DNA of 64,000 bases from positions 34,454-98,453 of the forward strand of contig VZTI01000427.1 in NCBI GenBank assembly GCA_013397865.1, in the 5' to 3' direction. The notes below the pieces were generated by a model. That model saw only the letters and a list, made by a program, of their open reading frames with translations. It did no database searches and was not told where the DNA came from. Every line of letters starts with the position of its first letter. Position 1 is the stretch's first letter. Position numbers and translations under genes: made by a program. The DNA comes from Struthidea cinerea (taxonomy: Eukaryota; Chordata; Aves; Passeriformes; Corcoracidae). Below are positions 10,985 through 24,199 of this stretch, piece by piece.

Positions 10985-11665
10985 GGCTCAGGCTGCAGGG
11001 AGCACAGCGGGCACCTGGTGGCACCTCCCTGCTCCAGCAGGGCCATCCCAGAGCACAGGGCACAGCACTGTGTGCACACAGCTCTGCAACAGCCCCAGGG
11101 AGGAGAGCCCAGAGCCTCTCTGGACAATCTGTGCAGGGCTGGGCACTGCCCAGGGCAGAAGTTCTGCCTCCTGTGCAGGGCAATCGCTGGGCTCAGGCCC
11201 TGCCCGCTGCTCTGGTGCCATTGCTGGGCCCCCGGAGCAGAGCCCGGGCCCTGCCCGGAGCCCTCCCTGCAGCCAGGGACAGCCAGGGCTGAGGGCCCCT
11301 CTCAGCTGGGGCTCCTCTCGAGGCTGAGCAGCCCCAGCTCCCTCAGCCTGTCCTGGGCACGGAGATGCTCCAGGCCCTTCCTCAGCCGCGCAGCCTCCGC
11401 CGGCCCCGCTCCAGGAGCTCCCTGGCCCTGCTGGGCTGAGCATCCAGAGCTGGACACGGCACTCCAGAGGTGCCTGCAGGGCTGCCCAGAGGGGCAGGAT
11501 CCCTCCCTGCCCTGCTGGCAATGCTCTCCCTGCTGCCCCCAGGATCCCCTTGGCCTCCTGGCCCCAGGACACTCTGCTGGCTCAGGGACAGCTCGGTGTC
11601 CCCCAGGACCCCCAGGACACTCTGCTGGCTCAGGGACAGCTCGGTGCTCCCCAGCTCCTTCCCCA
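10985..11665 (-). mobile_element. CR1 LINE fragment, group C (G+C-rich), antisense
   Basis: This is the reverse complement of CR1 ORF2 with high G+C. Marks include GGGGCTCCTCTCGAGGCTGA and CCCAGCTCCCTCAGCCTGTC, the reversed 'LRELGLLSLERSPS' stretch, and GAGCTGGACACGGCACTCCA, the reversed 'QFW'-region. About 440 bases (10985-11425) match 48619-49062 almost perfectly in the opposite orientation. A 48-bp piece is doubled at 11564-11611 and 11612-11659 (CACTCTGCTGGCTCAGGGAC). No intact ORF2 remains. Confidence 0.85.
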
Positions 11666-12319
11666 CAGAGCAAATAACTTCGTTATTTTCCAGGACAGCC
11701 CACATGGGCAAATGAGCAAACTCAGCTGTTTTCAGAATAAAACAGCATTAGAAATCTCCTCCTAGAAATCCAACCAAACAGCCTTAAACCAGCTGCTGTT
11801 TTCATGCTGCCACGTGGAATAGGTTTGTTATAACTCTGCGCTGTCCCTGTCGGTTTAAAGCATCCATATTCCCATTGCTTTTCTCAGTAGGATACACCCC
11901 TCACATTTACATTTATATATGAGCACATCCAGTGCACACACACATGTTGTGGAGGCCCTGTCTCAGCTTCAGCTTGAGCTGCCCACCCAAATTCTTCTTC
12001 TGTTGCCACTGCCCAGGAGTGTTTAGGGACCTCTTTTTAAAAAGCAAAGCACTCACCATAAAATCCCAGCTGGACCTCAAGACCTGGCCAATTTGGTCAA
12101 AGCCTTACGAACCAAACTATGAATATTTTTATCAAACCCCTCCCTCTCCTGCTCCATCACCACCTCTCCAAACATCAGCCCTGCCCTGTGCCCCTGCTCT
12201 GGGTCCAGAGCTCCTCCTGGATCCCAAAACCGGGTGAAATCCACAGCTAAATGCCACCCAAACGACAGCCCTGTGTAAATCCAATATTTGATGGAATATG
12301 CAGCAGGAAGGAGCCATTC
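11666..12319. other. Unique intronic sequence
   Basis: Nothing recognised. Confidence 0.5.
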
Positions 12320-12424
12320 ACGGAATCCCAGACTGGTTTGAGTTGGAAGGGGCCTTAAAGCCCATCCCATTCCACCCCCTGCCTTGAGCAGGGACACCTT
12401 CCACTATCCCAGGCTGCTCAGAAC
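12320..12424 (-). mobile_element. CR1 3' terminal fragment, antisense
   Basis: ACTGGTTTGAGTTGGAAGGG through GGGACACCTTCCACTATCCC. About 100 bases of the reversed 3' end. Confidence 0.9.
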
Positions 12425-13172
12425 CTTCATTTTCCTAAAGATTTGCTCTCTATCCTCTTTTCTTCCCCCATCATTTTCTGTCTCAAGGCTCCCTGCCACA
12501 GTCTAAACCACGCCTTCCATCCAATGGGATGGATGGCTGCTCCCAAAACATCCCCTCTGGAAGGGGCTGTGCTGTGCTCCAGATGTTCTGGAGCAAGATC
12601 CAGCTGTGTGAGGCCAGCAAGGCAGCACCCCCTGATTTCTCAGCCAGTTTTAGTACCTGAGCCACACCGAGTTATCCACATGGAGTTATCGCTGAGTTCA
12701 GTGCCTGAGCTGCACTCAGTCATCTCCCTGTGCTGTTCTGAAGGAAACAGAAGTAATTCTGATAGAAATAATTCTCGTCACCAGCCCCACCAAATGTTTT
12801 CTTTGCAGTGAAGAAAACATCACCTGACTGTGGAGCACCCTGAATTAGGTCGTGCTAGGCTGCAAATTATCCATCTGCTGCCTCCCATTAGCCAGGAGGG
12901 CACGAGGGGCACTGGGAGAGGATGTGGATCATCATTTCATGGCTCGTTCTGCCGGTGTGAAATGGGATACTGGGAACTAATGGGTGCCATCTGCCGTGAG
13001 CACGGCAAAATGCACATCAGCCCCTGATGGCTCCACGTATGGCTGGGGGGGATTTGTTATCCCAGCTCCTGCTGGGCTGCGTTTCGGGATCGTTTTCTAT
13101 CCTAGTGAAGATACGGGATTTAGTTGTTGTTTCATTCTACACGCACGGAATCCCAGGATTTAATAAAGCCCA
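12425..13172. other. Unique intronic sequence
   Basis: Nothing recognised. Confidence 0.45.
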
Positions 13173-13230
13173 GGGGAAGGTGTCCCTTGGTCTGTAAGGT
13201 CCATTCCAACCCAAACCACGCTGGGATTCC
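13173..13230 (+). mobile_element. CR1 3' terminal scrap, plus sense
   Basis: GGGGAAGGTGTCCCTTGG, then CCATTCCAACCCAAACCAC and GGGATTCC, is the CR1 3' UTR with an internal deletion. Confidence 0.75.
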
Positions 13231-13565
13231 AAGTATTGCTAAGGGCCCTGGTAAAGTTCTGAAAAATTAATCAAAGATGAAAAAGGAAAGAAAATAGAGT
13301 AAAAATTCCGTTTTATCTCAAGCTCTCAGCCACAGCGGGGTTTTACAGCAGTGGAATCATCCTAAAGGTTTCCCAAGTGGCTGAACAGGGATGTCTCACC
13401 CAATCCTGACAGACACTCATCAATTAGCAATTTATTGAGCTGCCAAATGTTTACATCACTATATTTTCCCTTTATTCCATTTAAATCTCCCTGTCGGACT
13501 CCAGTGATTAGCAGCCAGCTGGAGGGATGGCTCTGCAGGAATTCCACCTCTCTAGCAAAAAAATG
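13231..13565. other. Unique intronic sequence
   Basis: A/T-rich. Nothing recognised. Confidence 0.45.
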
Positions 13566-13696
13566 ATCATGGAATGGTTTGGGTTGGAAGGGACCCTAAA
13601 GTTCATCCAGTTCCATGGGCAGGGACACCTTCCACTGTCCCAGGCTGCTCCAAGCCCCAGTGTCCAACCTGGCCTCGGGCACTTCCAGGGATGCAG
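13566..13696 (-). mobile_element. CR1 3' terminal fragment, antisense
   Basis: ATCATGGAATGGTTTGGGTT through CACTTCCAGGGATGCAGG. About 130 bases, closely similar to the 30557-30684 copy. Confidence 0.92.
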
Positions 13697-14690
13697 GAGT
13701 GTGCTTTCCCTGCATGCGGAGAACATGCTCTCAATGATTAAGTTTCCATTTCTTTATTGAATATTCAAATAGATGCAGCCAAGTGTTGTAAATGAACCAG
13801 TCCCAAACTGCTGCATTTGAGATGCCGAGGAACGCCCAGCATGGGGGTGCTCCGTGCCACCAGGGCTGCACAGGGATGGAATCAAAATCAGGGTATTTGT
13901 TTAATAGCCACAATATTTTGTAATTCAGGTAGAGATTCATAGACTTGAGGTTTGTGCTTGGTACTTCTCTGGCTGCCAAGACGTGCCAGGAAATTCGGCC
14001 TTCAAATATTCTGCCACCTTTTATTTGGGAGAAGGGTGGGAGAGGAGGGATCGACCTCGTTACCACAGCATCCCAAAAAAAGCCCAAGAGCTCTGTCACA
14101 CAGAGAAACCCCCAGGAAAAGATGTTTGTCCATGAAGATGAACGAGTCTCCCCCCTTCCTGCCTTAATAAAGCCAATTTTTGTAACAGTCACCTGCTGAA
14201 CATGGATTTGCAGCTTCTCTTCTTTTAGCTCATATCCAAAGGAAAATGTTTACATAAAAGTGGTCACTCACATCCGATTTCCACCTCCAAAATCCCACAG
14301 AAATACAGCAAGAGAATTGAAACTCCCCAAACTGCCCTGCCTTCAGCCATCCACCCCAGCAGGACGACCACGATTATCCTTTTCCATACAGGAATAACGC
14401 TCCAGAGTTGCAAAAATCGAACTCTTTGAGCTTCCAATGGACGTCTGGGGAAGGAAGCACGAAGTGGAACTAATTTGTGATGTCCACAAGCAAGGGAAGG
14501 TCTACATTTGGCTGCTCAAGTGCAGAACAATCCCCATTTCCCACTGAGGTGGGGCCTCCTTCTGACACAAATCCAGTGACTCCGAAAGAATAAATCCACT
14601 CCCAATCTCTTCCCAAACGGCCAGAACCACCTGAAAGCTGCAAAAATCCTGGAGAAGACATCAAAATTCAAGAACAACTTCATAAGGAGC
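13697..14690. other. Unique intronic sequence next to a PRKG1 exon
   Basis: No repeat or additional exon seen. It leads into the donor site of the exon at 14697-14791. Confidence 0.5.
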
Positions 14691-14695
14691 ACTCA

Positions 14696-16135
<1,440 letters not shown>

Positions 16136-16503
16136 GCCAGGAGAAGAGAAGGCTTTGGGGTGACTTAGTGCAGAATTCCAGTGCCTAAAGGTACAGGAGA
16201 GCTGGAGAGGGACTGGGGACAAGGGATGGAGGGACAGGACACAGGGAATGGCTTCCCACTGCCAGAGGGCAGGGATGGATGGGATATTGGGAAGGAATTG
16301 TTCCCTGGGAGGGTGGGCAGGCCCTGGCACAGGGTGCCCAGAGCAGCTGTGGCTGCCCCTGGATCCCTGGCAGTGTCCCAGGCCAGGCTGGACACTGGGG
16401 CTTGGAGCAGCCTGGGACAGTGGAAGGTGTCCCTGCCATGGCAGGGGGGGCACTGGATGGGCTTTAAGGTCCCTTCCAGCCCAGACTTTTCCATGATTCT
16501 GTC
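16136..16503 (+). mobile_element. CR1 LINE 3' fragment, group A
   Basis: It runs from CAGGAGAAGAGAAGGCTTTG to the 3' end CCTTCCAGCCCAGAC and CATGATTCTGTCAG. The decayed ORF2 tail reads ELERDWGQGMEGQDTGNGF in one frame and RDRTQ-type codons in another, showing frameshifts. Confidence 0.93.
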
Positions 16504-17222
16504 AGTCCAGCCACTCTGACGTGACAGGCAAGGCAGAGATTCCCTAAGGAGCTGTTCAGGCTGACTGCAGACACTGCGGCTGTGATCCCAGGAACAGGAG
16601 CTGCTGCCAGCATTTTCCTGGCTTACTGAGCTGCCTGGGTCGAGTTTTACCACAGGACACGGGGGGTGATGTCCTCCAGCTTCGGCAGGTGCCAGGCAGC
16701 ACAGAGGGATTCTAAACCCCTCTATTTCGTTGATATTTATTCCATGTTTCACCGCTGAGGCTCTATCCCGGGCTGCATCCTTAGCATGAATTAATTATTA
16801 CACCCACCCGGTGTCCTAATTCAAGCATTAAAATGAAACCCTCTCCAACACCATCCATCCATCAGCCGCTGGTGTCTCTTTCCCAAAGCAAAAAGCTTGG
16901 AAGAGAAAACTGGGCAGGATTTAACTGTCCCTGTGGGAATTTCTGTCAAGCCATCAGGCTCCAGCTGAGAGTCTGCGAATTTCTCAGCAAGTCCCCGTGC
17001 CTTGTTTTATTTTAGCTCCCTTTTTCTGGCCAGCAGCTGTCACAGAAAGATAAAGGAGCAGAGGCCAGGGACAAAGCCAGGGAGCTGCTCCAGGAAGAGT
17101 CCAGGGCTCTGCAGCAACGGCCAAAGCCACGGGAGGTCTTCTCCATCCTCTGGGTGAGGGGTAAGGGCTGCAGCTCAGCAACTGGGATTTGCTTTCCGCA
17201 TTTGTTTGGAGATTGAGGACAT
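16504..17222. other. Unique intronic sequence
   Basis: Nothing recognised between the two plus-sense CR1 copies. Confidence 0.45.
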
Positions 17223-17657
17223 GTTGGAATGAGTCCAGAGGAGGCCACAGAGCTGCTCCAGGGCTGGAGCCAGGCTGGGAGAGCTGGGGGTGCTCACCTG
17301 GAGAAGAGAAGGCTCCAGGGAGAGCTCAGAGCCCCTTTGCAGGGCCTAAAGGGCCTCCAGGAGAGCTGGAGAGGGACTGGGGACAAGGCATGGAGGGACA
17401 GGACACAGGGAATGGCTTCCCAGTGCCAGTGGGCAGGGATGGATGGGATATTGGGAAGGAATTGTTCCCTGGGAGGGCGGGCAGGCCCTGGCACAGGGTG
17501 CCCAGAGCAGCTGTGGCTGCCCCTGGATCCCTGGCAGTGCCCAAGGCCGGGCTGGACATTGGGGCTTGGAGCAGCCTGGGACAGTGGAAGGTGTCCCTGT
17601 GTGACACTGGATGGGCTTTGAGGCCCCTTCCAACCCAAACCATTCCCGGATTCTGTG
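17223..17657 (+). mobile_element. CR1 LINE 3' fragment, group A, longer
   Basis: It starts further 5' than its neighbour at 16136 (GAGTCCAGAGGAGGCCACAG, the 'ERVQRRATKL'-equivalent region) and ends in CCTTCCAACCCAAACCATTC and GGATTCTGTGG. It is similar to the copies at 34430 and 37594. Confidence 0.94.
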
Positions 17658-18581
17658 GCTGCTGGGAAGGGATGGGACCCACCTGACCAAGTGAGGCAAA
17701 AGCCTCCCTGGCCAACATGGCTCCAAACACTTGCCATGGGAGGCAGATTGTCCATGCTCTGGGAAAAGAGGGAATATTATTTCTGAGTGAAGAGAGGTGA
17801 AAGGGCACCAAACCAACGAACTTGGGTTTCTGCAGGCCGTGATTAACTTCATTTCAAAAACTTCTCCATGCAATTTTTATTGATCTGAAAGAAGACCATT
17901 TTTTCCCTTCCAATGAAGACTGGCTCCTAGAAAGTGGAAGATGATGGTGGAAAACGAGCTGGCAGCTGGAAATCACTGTGTATTCCCTCCAAAATCTCCA
18001 TCCTGCTACGTGGAAAGAAGCCAGGTGTCTCTCAAGTGTATTAGGCAGGCTAAAAAAATTATAAATGATTGTTGAATGGAAGGAAAAAGCTTGGTCTATA
18101 AATTCCCATCAGGATTTTATGGGAAAAGAGGTCAAAAACATCTTCCCTGTCAGCAGTGGAAGGGAAATTTAGACCTTTATTTTTCCCCATGGAGAGAGCC
18201 CAGACATCCCCGCCTTCCTAATACTGAATTAGGAGAAGCTGGGAAGAGAGAGCCATGGGAATGAAGCCTGGAAGGCAGCCTTGGAAGGGGGATGCTTAGC
18301 AAAGAAATCACAGAGTATTGTAGGGTTTGCTTAAAAAAACCCGAGGTTTTTGTGGTCATTTAGGCAGAGACTCAACAACAGTTTGCACCCCAAAGCGCTC
18401 CCTGGGAGCACATGTGCAAACCAGCAGGGGATGGCACTCTCAGCCCTTCAGGCCACTCTTCCCTCCTGACCCAGCCGAGGAGTTTAATGAAATGTCAAGT
18501 GCTGCCACATTTGTGCCTCGGGAGGGGAAGGGGAGAGGCTGGAGCGGGGTTTGGGGAGCGCCTGGCCCTGGGAGGGTGTGA
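17658..18581. other. Unique intronic sequence next to a PRKG1 exon
   Basis: Nothing recognised. It lies downstream (transcript sense) of the exon 18588-18665. Confidence 0.5.
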
Positions 18582-18587
18582 ACTCAC

Positions 18588-18665
18588 CTTTCCTTTGCTG
18601 ATTATGAAGAAGGTGTCCCCTCGAGCCCCTTGGCGGATGATGTACTCTCCACTCTCGTAGTGAGT
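18588..18665 (-). CDS. PRKG1: PRKG1 exon: beta-barrel strands of CNB-B
   Basis: This 78-bp exon encodes 26 complete codons, THYESGEYIIRQGARGDT followed by FFIISKGK. It begins after the acceptor TCTTGCAG (AG at 18666-18667) and ends at the donor GTGAGT (18582-18587). Both borders are phase 0. It corresponds to about residues 255-280 of human PRKG1 I-beta, the first strands of the CNB-B beta barrel with their conserved turn glycines (SGEY, GARGD, SKG). Against the human protein as I remember it there are two changes: N to S at about 259 and T to K at about 280. Both look conservative for the fold, and the second sits at the exon's last codon. The pyrimidine-rich acceptor tract and open frame argue for a functional exon. 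Confidence 0.97.
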
Positions 18666-18667
18666 CT

Positions 18668-21418
18668 GCAAGAGGAAGAAAAACCCAAATGAAGATGAAC
18701 ACATAAAAGCAGAGCCTGTCCTCCAGCCTGTGTTTTGGCAGCTTTGCAAGAACATCACCCTGGACCCATTTTATCCCAGCCTGACACTGGCTGTGACTTG
18801 AAGGTTGTCCTGTGGCGAGGAACACAATAATTAAACTGGAAGCGTTTGTGGCTTGCCCATTTTTCTTCTGGCTGTGCTGGTGCCAGCTTGTGCCCGGATG
18901 AATTATCCTCACAGCCTAAATCTATTTTTAGCATGTCAACGAGACGGAGGAATTTCCAACAGGGAATATGCTACGTGAACTAAACTGCACTAAGAAGTCT
19001 GGCATTAAAATGTTCTTTTCCTTCTTTTTTCTGGCGTTGGTTTTGGTGGTTTTCCAGCTTTGCTAGCAAGGGCTTTAGTCAGCAAGTAAGTTTTGCTCTT
19101 CTCCCGTTATTACAGCAGTTTAATCTTTTTTTGCCTTGTTTTTTGGAATAGTCCTTGCTAAATTGATGTCACAGCTTATCAGTGCTGGCATCTCAATTGC
19201 ATAAATACCTTCATCCCTCGTGTCACCCCAGCAAAGGCAACGTGCACTCACACATCACCAGGAAACCCAAATGTTTTCTGAATTAAGACTCTCAGTTGAT
19301 ATTTAGACCCCCCAAACCCTGGAATTTTCATCCCAGATGCTCTGCCCCTGCAAATTCAACCAACATCAGGCTGGGGGATGCCAAGAGCTTTCCATCCAAC
19401 CTCTCCTGCGTCTCCCATGGGATAAATGTCTGTTGGATTTTTCAACCGTGCCCAGGAGAGCTGGAGGCATCAGGTCTGCTCTATCCCAGCTCAAATTTGG
19501 GACAAAACCACCCCAAAAATGCCCTGCACTCATCATCAGAACTTCTAATCCCAAAGCATGTGTAAACCAGCAAGGATTGGAGCTAAAACAATTAATTGGG
19601 AATCGATCCAAATCCTCAAATTTGGTTACACTTGAGATGTTTTCTTTCAAGGGTGTTGCGTTGACCTGGGTTTAATTATTTATCTTTACACGTTTATCTT
19701 TTTGGTGCCCCTTACGGACTGATAACAGAATTCCCAGGAAAATAAACAGAGAAAACCTCACGTAAAGTCACAGGGAAAAACAGCTCCGTGGTTTGGGAGC
19801 GTTTGGCAAATGAGGGTATTAAGGGAAAGGAAGTATCCTAAAAAAACAGACGGTATCTGAGGCAGCTCTAGGACAGAATTATTGAGGGAAGGTCCTGAAA
19901 ATGCAGAGTTAAGGGAGTGGGTGCTTCCACCATCCGAAACAAGAAATTCTGGGCAAATAAAATCACAAAGTCAAAGCACTCATTAATACTTTTCACACTC
20001 CCCAGGACATTGATACATTAAAAAATTTAAAGTTCTCCATCAGAATCTCAAATCCTGAATATTACACCATGGCACTCTTGAGGAAAGGGCCTGGAGAATG
20101 TGGCTCAGGAACAACATTTTGTGGGCTGCCATGACCCTGACCGGACTCCAATGATCTGAAAGTCGCAGCTTTTCCCATTTTCGTGTGCCAGAGTGGGAAG
20201 AGGGAGAAAAAAAAAGCCTGGAGGAGACCTGGACACAAACTTGCAGAGTTTTGCTGCTTATGGGGGGTGTTTCTGGAGAGCAGATTTAAGGTGTATATTT
20301 TTGACCATCCAGGGTGAGACTCCTCGGAAGGGCCTGATTTTAGAAGATGCTGGGATCAGATCCCTTCAAGTGGAATCTTGTAGGCACCTAAGAATCTAAT
20401 TAATGAAAATACTGGGCTAAAGGCTTCCAAACTGACTACAGGCAATCCATATCCGTTAGATACACTAATGGTATTTCTATTTAAAATACCATTAAAATGC
20501 CATTTGTTTAATGGTATTTTATGTTTTTATTTACATTTAATGGTATTTCTGGGCAGTTTAAAATGATAAACCTGCTTCCTAAAAGGCCATTTCTTGGTCT
20601 TGCTCACCAGCACCAACCGTTGCAGAACTGAGTCTCAGTCCTGCTGCTGCATCCGATTCCCACCCACAAGTTCTCCCAACCGTCCAACCCATAAATTCCA
20701 CCCAATCATTCCCACACACGGCTCTTCCCAAGCCATGAGTCCTCTCGAACTTCCCACCCACAAATCCCTAACCATTCCCATGCAGGAGTCTTCCCAAACT
20801 TCCCACCCAGAACTTTGCCAAAGGAATGGAAGGAACACAACTTCGAGCCTCGAAGCACCTAAAGCTCTGCCTCTCACTTCAGCACATTTTGTCTCCTCTT
20901 TTTTAAACTAAACTCTGATCTCAGCCAAGTCCTTCTTCCAGCATTCCAATCACATTCCTCAAGCCCTTCCTTGAGTGCCCCGTCACTCAGAGCTCTCATT
21001 TCGCTCGACCTGCTCCTCATTGGCGCCTCTTTCCATGCCCTTCCTGCCACCCACATCCTCATGTTTATGTGTTCCAAGCCATTTCTTTCACAGCTAATTC
21101 CACCCGCAATTCTTCGTGCTTGAATCAACCCACCCTTCCCATCCTCTAGCAACGCTCCTGCCTCTTAAATCCTTGTTTTCTAACATGAATCAGTTCATCC
21201 GTGAGCTTCGCCCTTCTGATGGAATTCCTACTGTCTGTTCAGTCTCGGAGCACCGTGCCGGGCAGGCAAAGTGCCCGAGGGCTCGCTCAGGGCACGTGGA
21301 AGTGGAAATAAAGACAAGGCTCTTGCTTTTAGCCCCACAGGAGAGGCAGCGATACCTCCTCAGGTACCTCTGGTACCATCACATAAAGTTCTCTGAAGAA
21401 GCCTTTTGGCAAAAGTTC
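18668..21418. other. Unique intronic sequence, 2.75 kb, repeat-poor
   Basis: No CR1 seen. An A/T-rich patch with inverted repeats of AATGGTATTT is listed separately at 20467-20551. The stretch 20640-20830 has loosely repeated C-rich words (CTTCCCACCCA twice). Confidence 0.5.
20467..20551. repeat. A/T-rich inverted and direct repeats of AATGGTATTT
   Basis: AATGGTATTT and its reverse complement AAATACCATT form an inverted pair at 20467-20493. Two further direct copies of TTTAATGGTATTT follow at about 20508 and 20537. They could fold into a small hairpin. Confidence 0.7.
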
Positions 21419-21703
21419 ACAGAATCCCAGGATCCCTGAGGCTGGAAAAGCCCTCCTAAATCATCCAGTCCACCCTGTGCCCGATGCCCACCTTGTCCCC
21501 AGCCCAGAGCACTGAGTGCCACCTCCAGCCCTTCCTTGGACACCTCCAGGGATGGGCACTCCAAACCTCCCTGGGCAGCCCCTGCCAAGGCCTGAGCAGC
21601 CTTTCCATGGAGAAATTCCTGCTGCTGTCCAACCTGAGCCTCCCCTGGCCCAGCCTGAGGCCGTTTCCCCTTGTCCTGTCCCTGTTCCCTGGGAGCACAC
21701 AGA
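21419..21703 (-). mobile_element. CR1 LINE 3' fragment, group B, antisense
   Basis: It starts with the reversed 3' end (CACAGAATCCCAGGATCCCT, then GAGGCTGGAAAAGCCCTCC) and runs to CTTGTCCTGTCCCTGTTCCC. The minus frame shows GNGLRLGQGRLRLDSSRNF, the equivalent of canonical CR1 'GNGLKLRQGRFRLDIRKNF'. Confidence 0.93.
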
Positions 21704-22514
21704 GAAGCTGGAATCTTCCATAAAACAGTATTTCCAGCCTAAATGAACAAAAGTGAAGCTCTTCCTCCCTTTGAAGTCCTCCATCAAGTGCCTCCCATGG
21801 CGATCCCTGTTCGTCCAGTAAGAGCAGCTTCTATAAAAATATCAGAGTTTATTTTTCCCCTTTCTCCTATTGTCAATTTTACTTAAAACGATGAAAAAAA
21901 TCCCAGCACCTGGCAGAGGGAAATGCCCACTCAGCAGGTCGGAGAGGATAAGACACGGGTAGGTCTCCATGACCTGCTCCAGGTACCCCACAGGAGAACT
22001 ACCAAACTCGTGATCGAGGCAGATTATGCTCTAAAAAAGGCAAACATCCTGTTTCATGAAATCCCTCATCATCCTGTGCAGAACGGCAGTGCGTGGACAT
22101 GGATGTTTCTTTGAGCGGAGAAATACCCAATGCAAGTTCTCTTCAGGAGTGATTGGATTTTTATGAGACCAACTTGTGTCGAAAACAGACAAAATTAGAA
22201 ACAGTGGGGCCCAACAGCACCAAATTTTGTCAATAAACTCCTTTTCTGATTCCCTGTGCTCCCTGAGACCAAAATCTCCCACAGATACAGGACCCAAAGC
22301 AATGTACAGAGTATATTGCAGTGCCCACCCCATTCCATCCCCCTCAGGAAAGTGAATTGTGTGAATAATTTCTTTGTCCCCAACATACCAGGGCACATCT
22401 CACCCACCACACCCAAAAAAATGTCACCTTTCGAGGACTTTGGCCCCCTGAGCTTGGCTGATCAGTCACAGACTTCAGCTGGAGCTTCTGCTCCCAAATA
22501 CCACCAAAAAGGAG
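21704..22514. other. Unique intronic sequence
   Basis: Nothing recognised. Confidence 0.45.
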
Positions 22515-23345
22515 ATGTCTGAGAGCCTGCCCAGACCTCATGAAGAAACCTTGACCAGGCCTCGTGGAGAAACTTTGACTAAAAACAAGATGTTTGAGAG
22601 CCCAACGAGGCCTCGTGAAGAAACCTTGACTAAAAATGAGATCTTTGACAGCTGGACCAGGCCTTGTGGAGAAAACTTGAGCAGGGCTCATGGAAAAACC
22701 TCAGTTAGGCCTCATGGAGAAACCTCGACTGAAAACAAGATGTTTGAGAGCCAGCGAGGCCTTGTGGAGAAACCTTTACTAGAAACGAGATGTTTGAGAG
22801 CCTGCCCAGGTATCATGGAGAAACCTCAACTAAAAATGAGATCTTTGAGAGCTGACCAGGCCTCATGGAAAAACCTCAGTTGGGCCTCATGGAGAAACCT
22901 CGACTAAAATTGAGATGNCGAGGCCTTGTGGAGAAACCTTTACTAGAAACGAGATGTTTGAGAGCCTGCCCAGGCCTCATGGAGAAACCTCGACTAAAAA
23001 CAAGATGTTTGAGAGCCAGCGAGGCCTTGTGGAGAAACCTTTACTAGAAACGAGATGTTTGAGAGCCTGCCCAGGTATCATGGAGAAACCTCAACTAAAA
23101 ATGAGATCTTTGAGAGCTGACCAGGCCTCATGGAAAAACCTCAGTTGGGCCTCATGGAGAAACCTCGACTAAAATTGAGATGTCTGAGAGCCTGCCCAGG
23201 CCTCATGGAGAAACTTTGACCAGGCCTTGCTGAGAAACCTCCCAGAGAAACCTTGACTAAAAATGAAATGTTTGAGGGCCTTGTGGGGAAACCTTGACTA
23301 AAACCGAGATGTCTGAGCTGGACCAGGCCTCACTGAGAAACCTCC
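22515..23345. repeat. Mosaic tandem repeat with a single-N join
   Basis: The array is built of ~45-70-bp sub-units mixing GCCTCATGGAGAAACCT, GACTAAAAACAAGATG or GACTAAAAATGAGATC, and TTTGAGAGCC words in varying order. A 163-bp block at 22755-22917 recurs exactly, by eye, at 23020-23182. A lone N stands at 22918, directly after the first block. Open frames with EKPLLETRCLRACPG-type repeats are by-products of the array. Confidence 0.92.
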
Positions 23346-24199
23346 GCTCTGGAGACCAACCCGCCCATCAAACTTGAGGAAACCTCATTTTTCCTCCAGC
23401 TGGATGCCTCTGACTGCTGTGTTTATGCTGAGAATGTTTGGGAAAAGGTGGGAAACGGGGCGTTTGGAATGCTCCGTGACCCGCGGCGCCGAAGGTCCCC
23501 TCAGGGGAGCAGAGGCACAAAGGCGGCTTTGAAAGGAGGAGTTCGACTCCCTGGAGCTGGGTTTGCACCACACAAACCAGCGACGGCAACACGGGGCTGA
23601 TGACAGCTCTCCATGTCCCACCCGTTGCATCCAGGGTGTATTTAAAATAAAATAAAAATAACCGAAATATGTAATTTTGCTGGCGCTTTAAAAAATATTC
23701 GCAGAACTGTCAGCAAAACTCCAAACAGAAGCAGCTTGTAGAAGATTTATTTTTCCTGCTCTGCATTTGCTGCCTTAAACATCCTTTCAGGCCTAAAATG
23801 ACAACAGACGTGTTTTATTTAAGAAAATGAAATGGAAAAATATATTTATTTGCTGAAAATGCTGCAAAACCAAGCAGGTAAATATCAGTCTTCTGTACTG
23901 AATTCCTTAAGAATCACACAGATTCGTTTTCCTGGTTTTACAGTGTGTCCCACTCCCAGGGATTATCTAAAAATGCAGCTCCTGGAAACAGCCAAAGAGG
24001 AGGATTATCCTTTTGTGGTCCTCTCCTCATTTATCCCTAATTTTTGACACTCAAGACATCTCAATACCCGTGCATAGAGGGCAACAAGCGGGAAATTAAA
24101 ATATGAGGAAGATGCAGGGCTGACGGGAAGAGAGAGTTAACTCACGCCGTGAATTCCACAATAATTATGGAGCACAAAATTGGGAAAGGAGATGAGGAA
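23346..24199. other. Unique intronic sequence
   Basis: It is A/T-rich from 23640 to 23900. Nothing recognised. Confidence 0.5.

Noticed and set aside
11018..11677. A 219-codon plus-strand frame rich in Cys, Pro and Gln
   Set aside because: It lies wholly in an antisense G+C-rich CR1 fragment and recurs on the opposite strand at 48.6-49.0 kb.
1..14690. The next PRKG1 exon (EDVRTANV and following residues)
   Set aside because: I looked on the minus strand for the expected codons with flanking splice sites and saw no match, so it probably lies outside the window.
22515..23172. Frames reading GETLTKNKMFESPTRPREE-like repeats, resembling a repetitive effector or silk-like protein
   Set aside because: They derive from a non-coding mosaic tandem array with an N join. 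There is no splice or start context and the strand is opposite to PRKG1.
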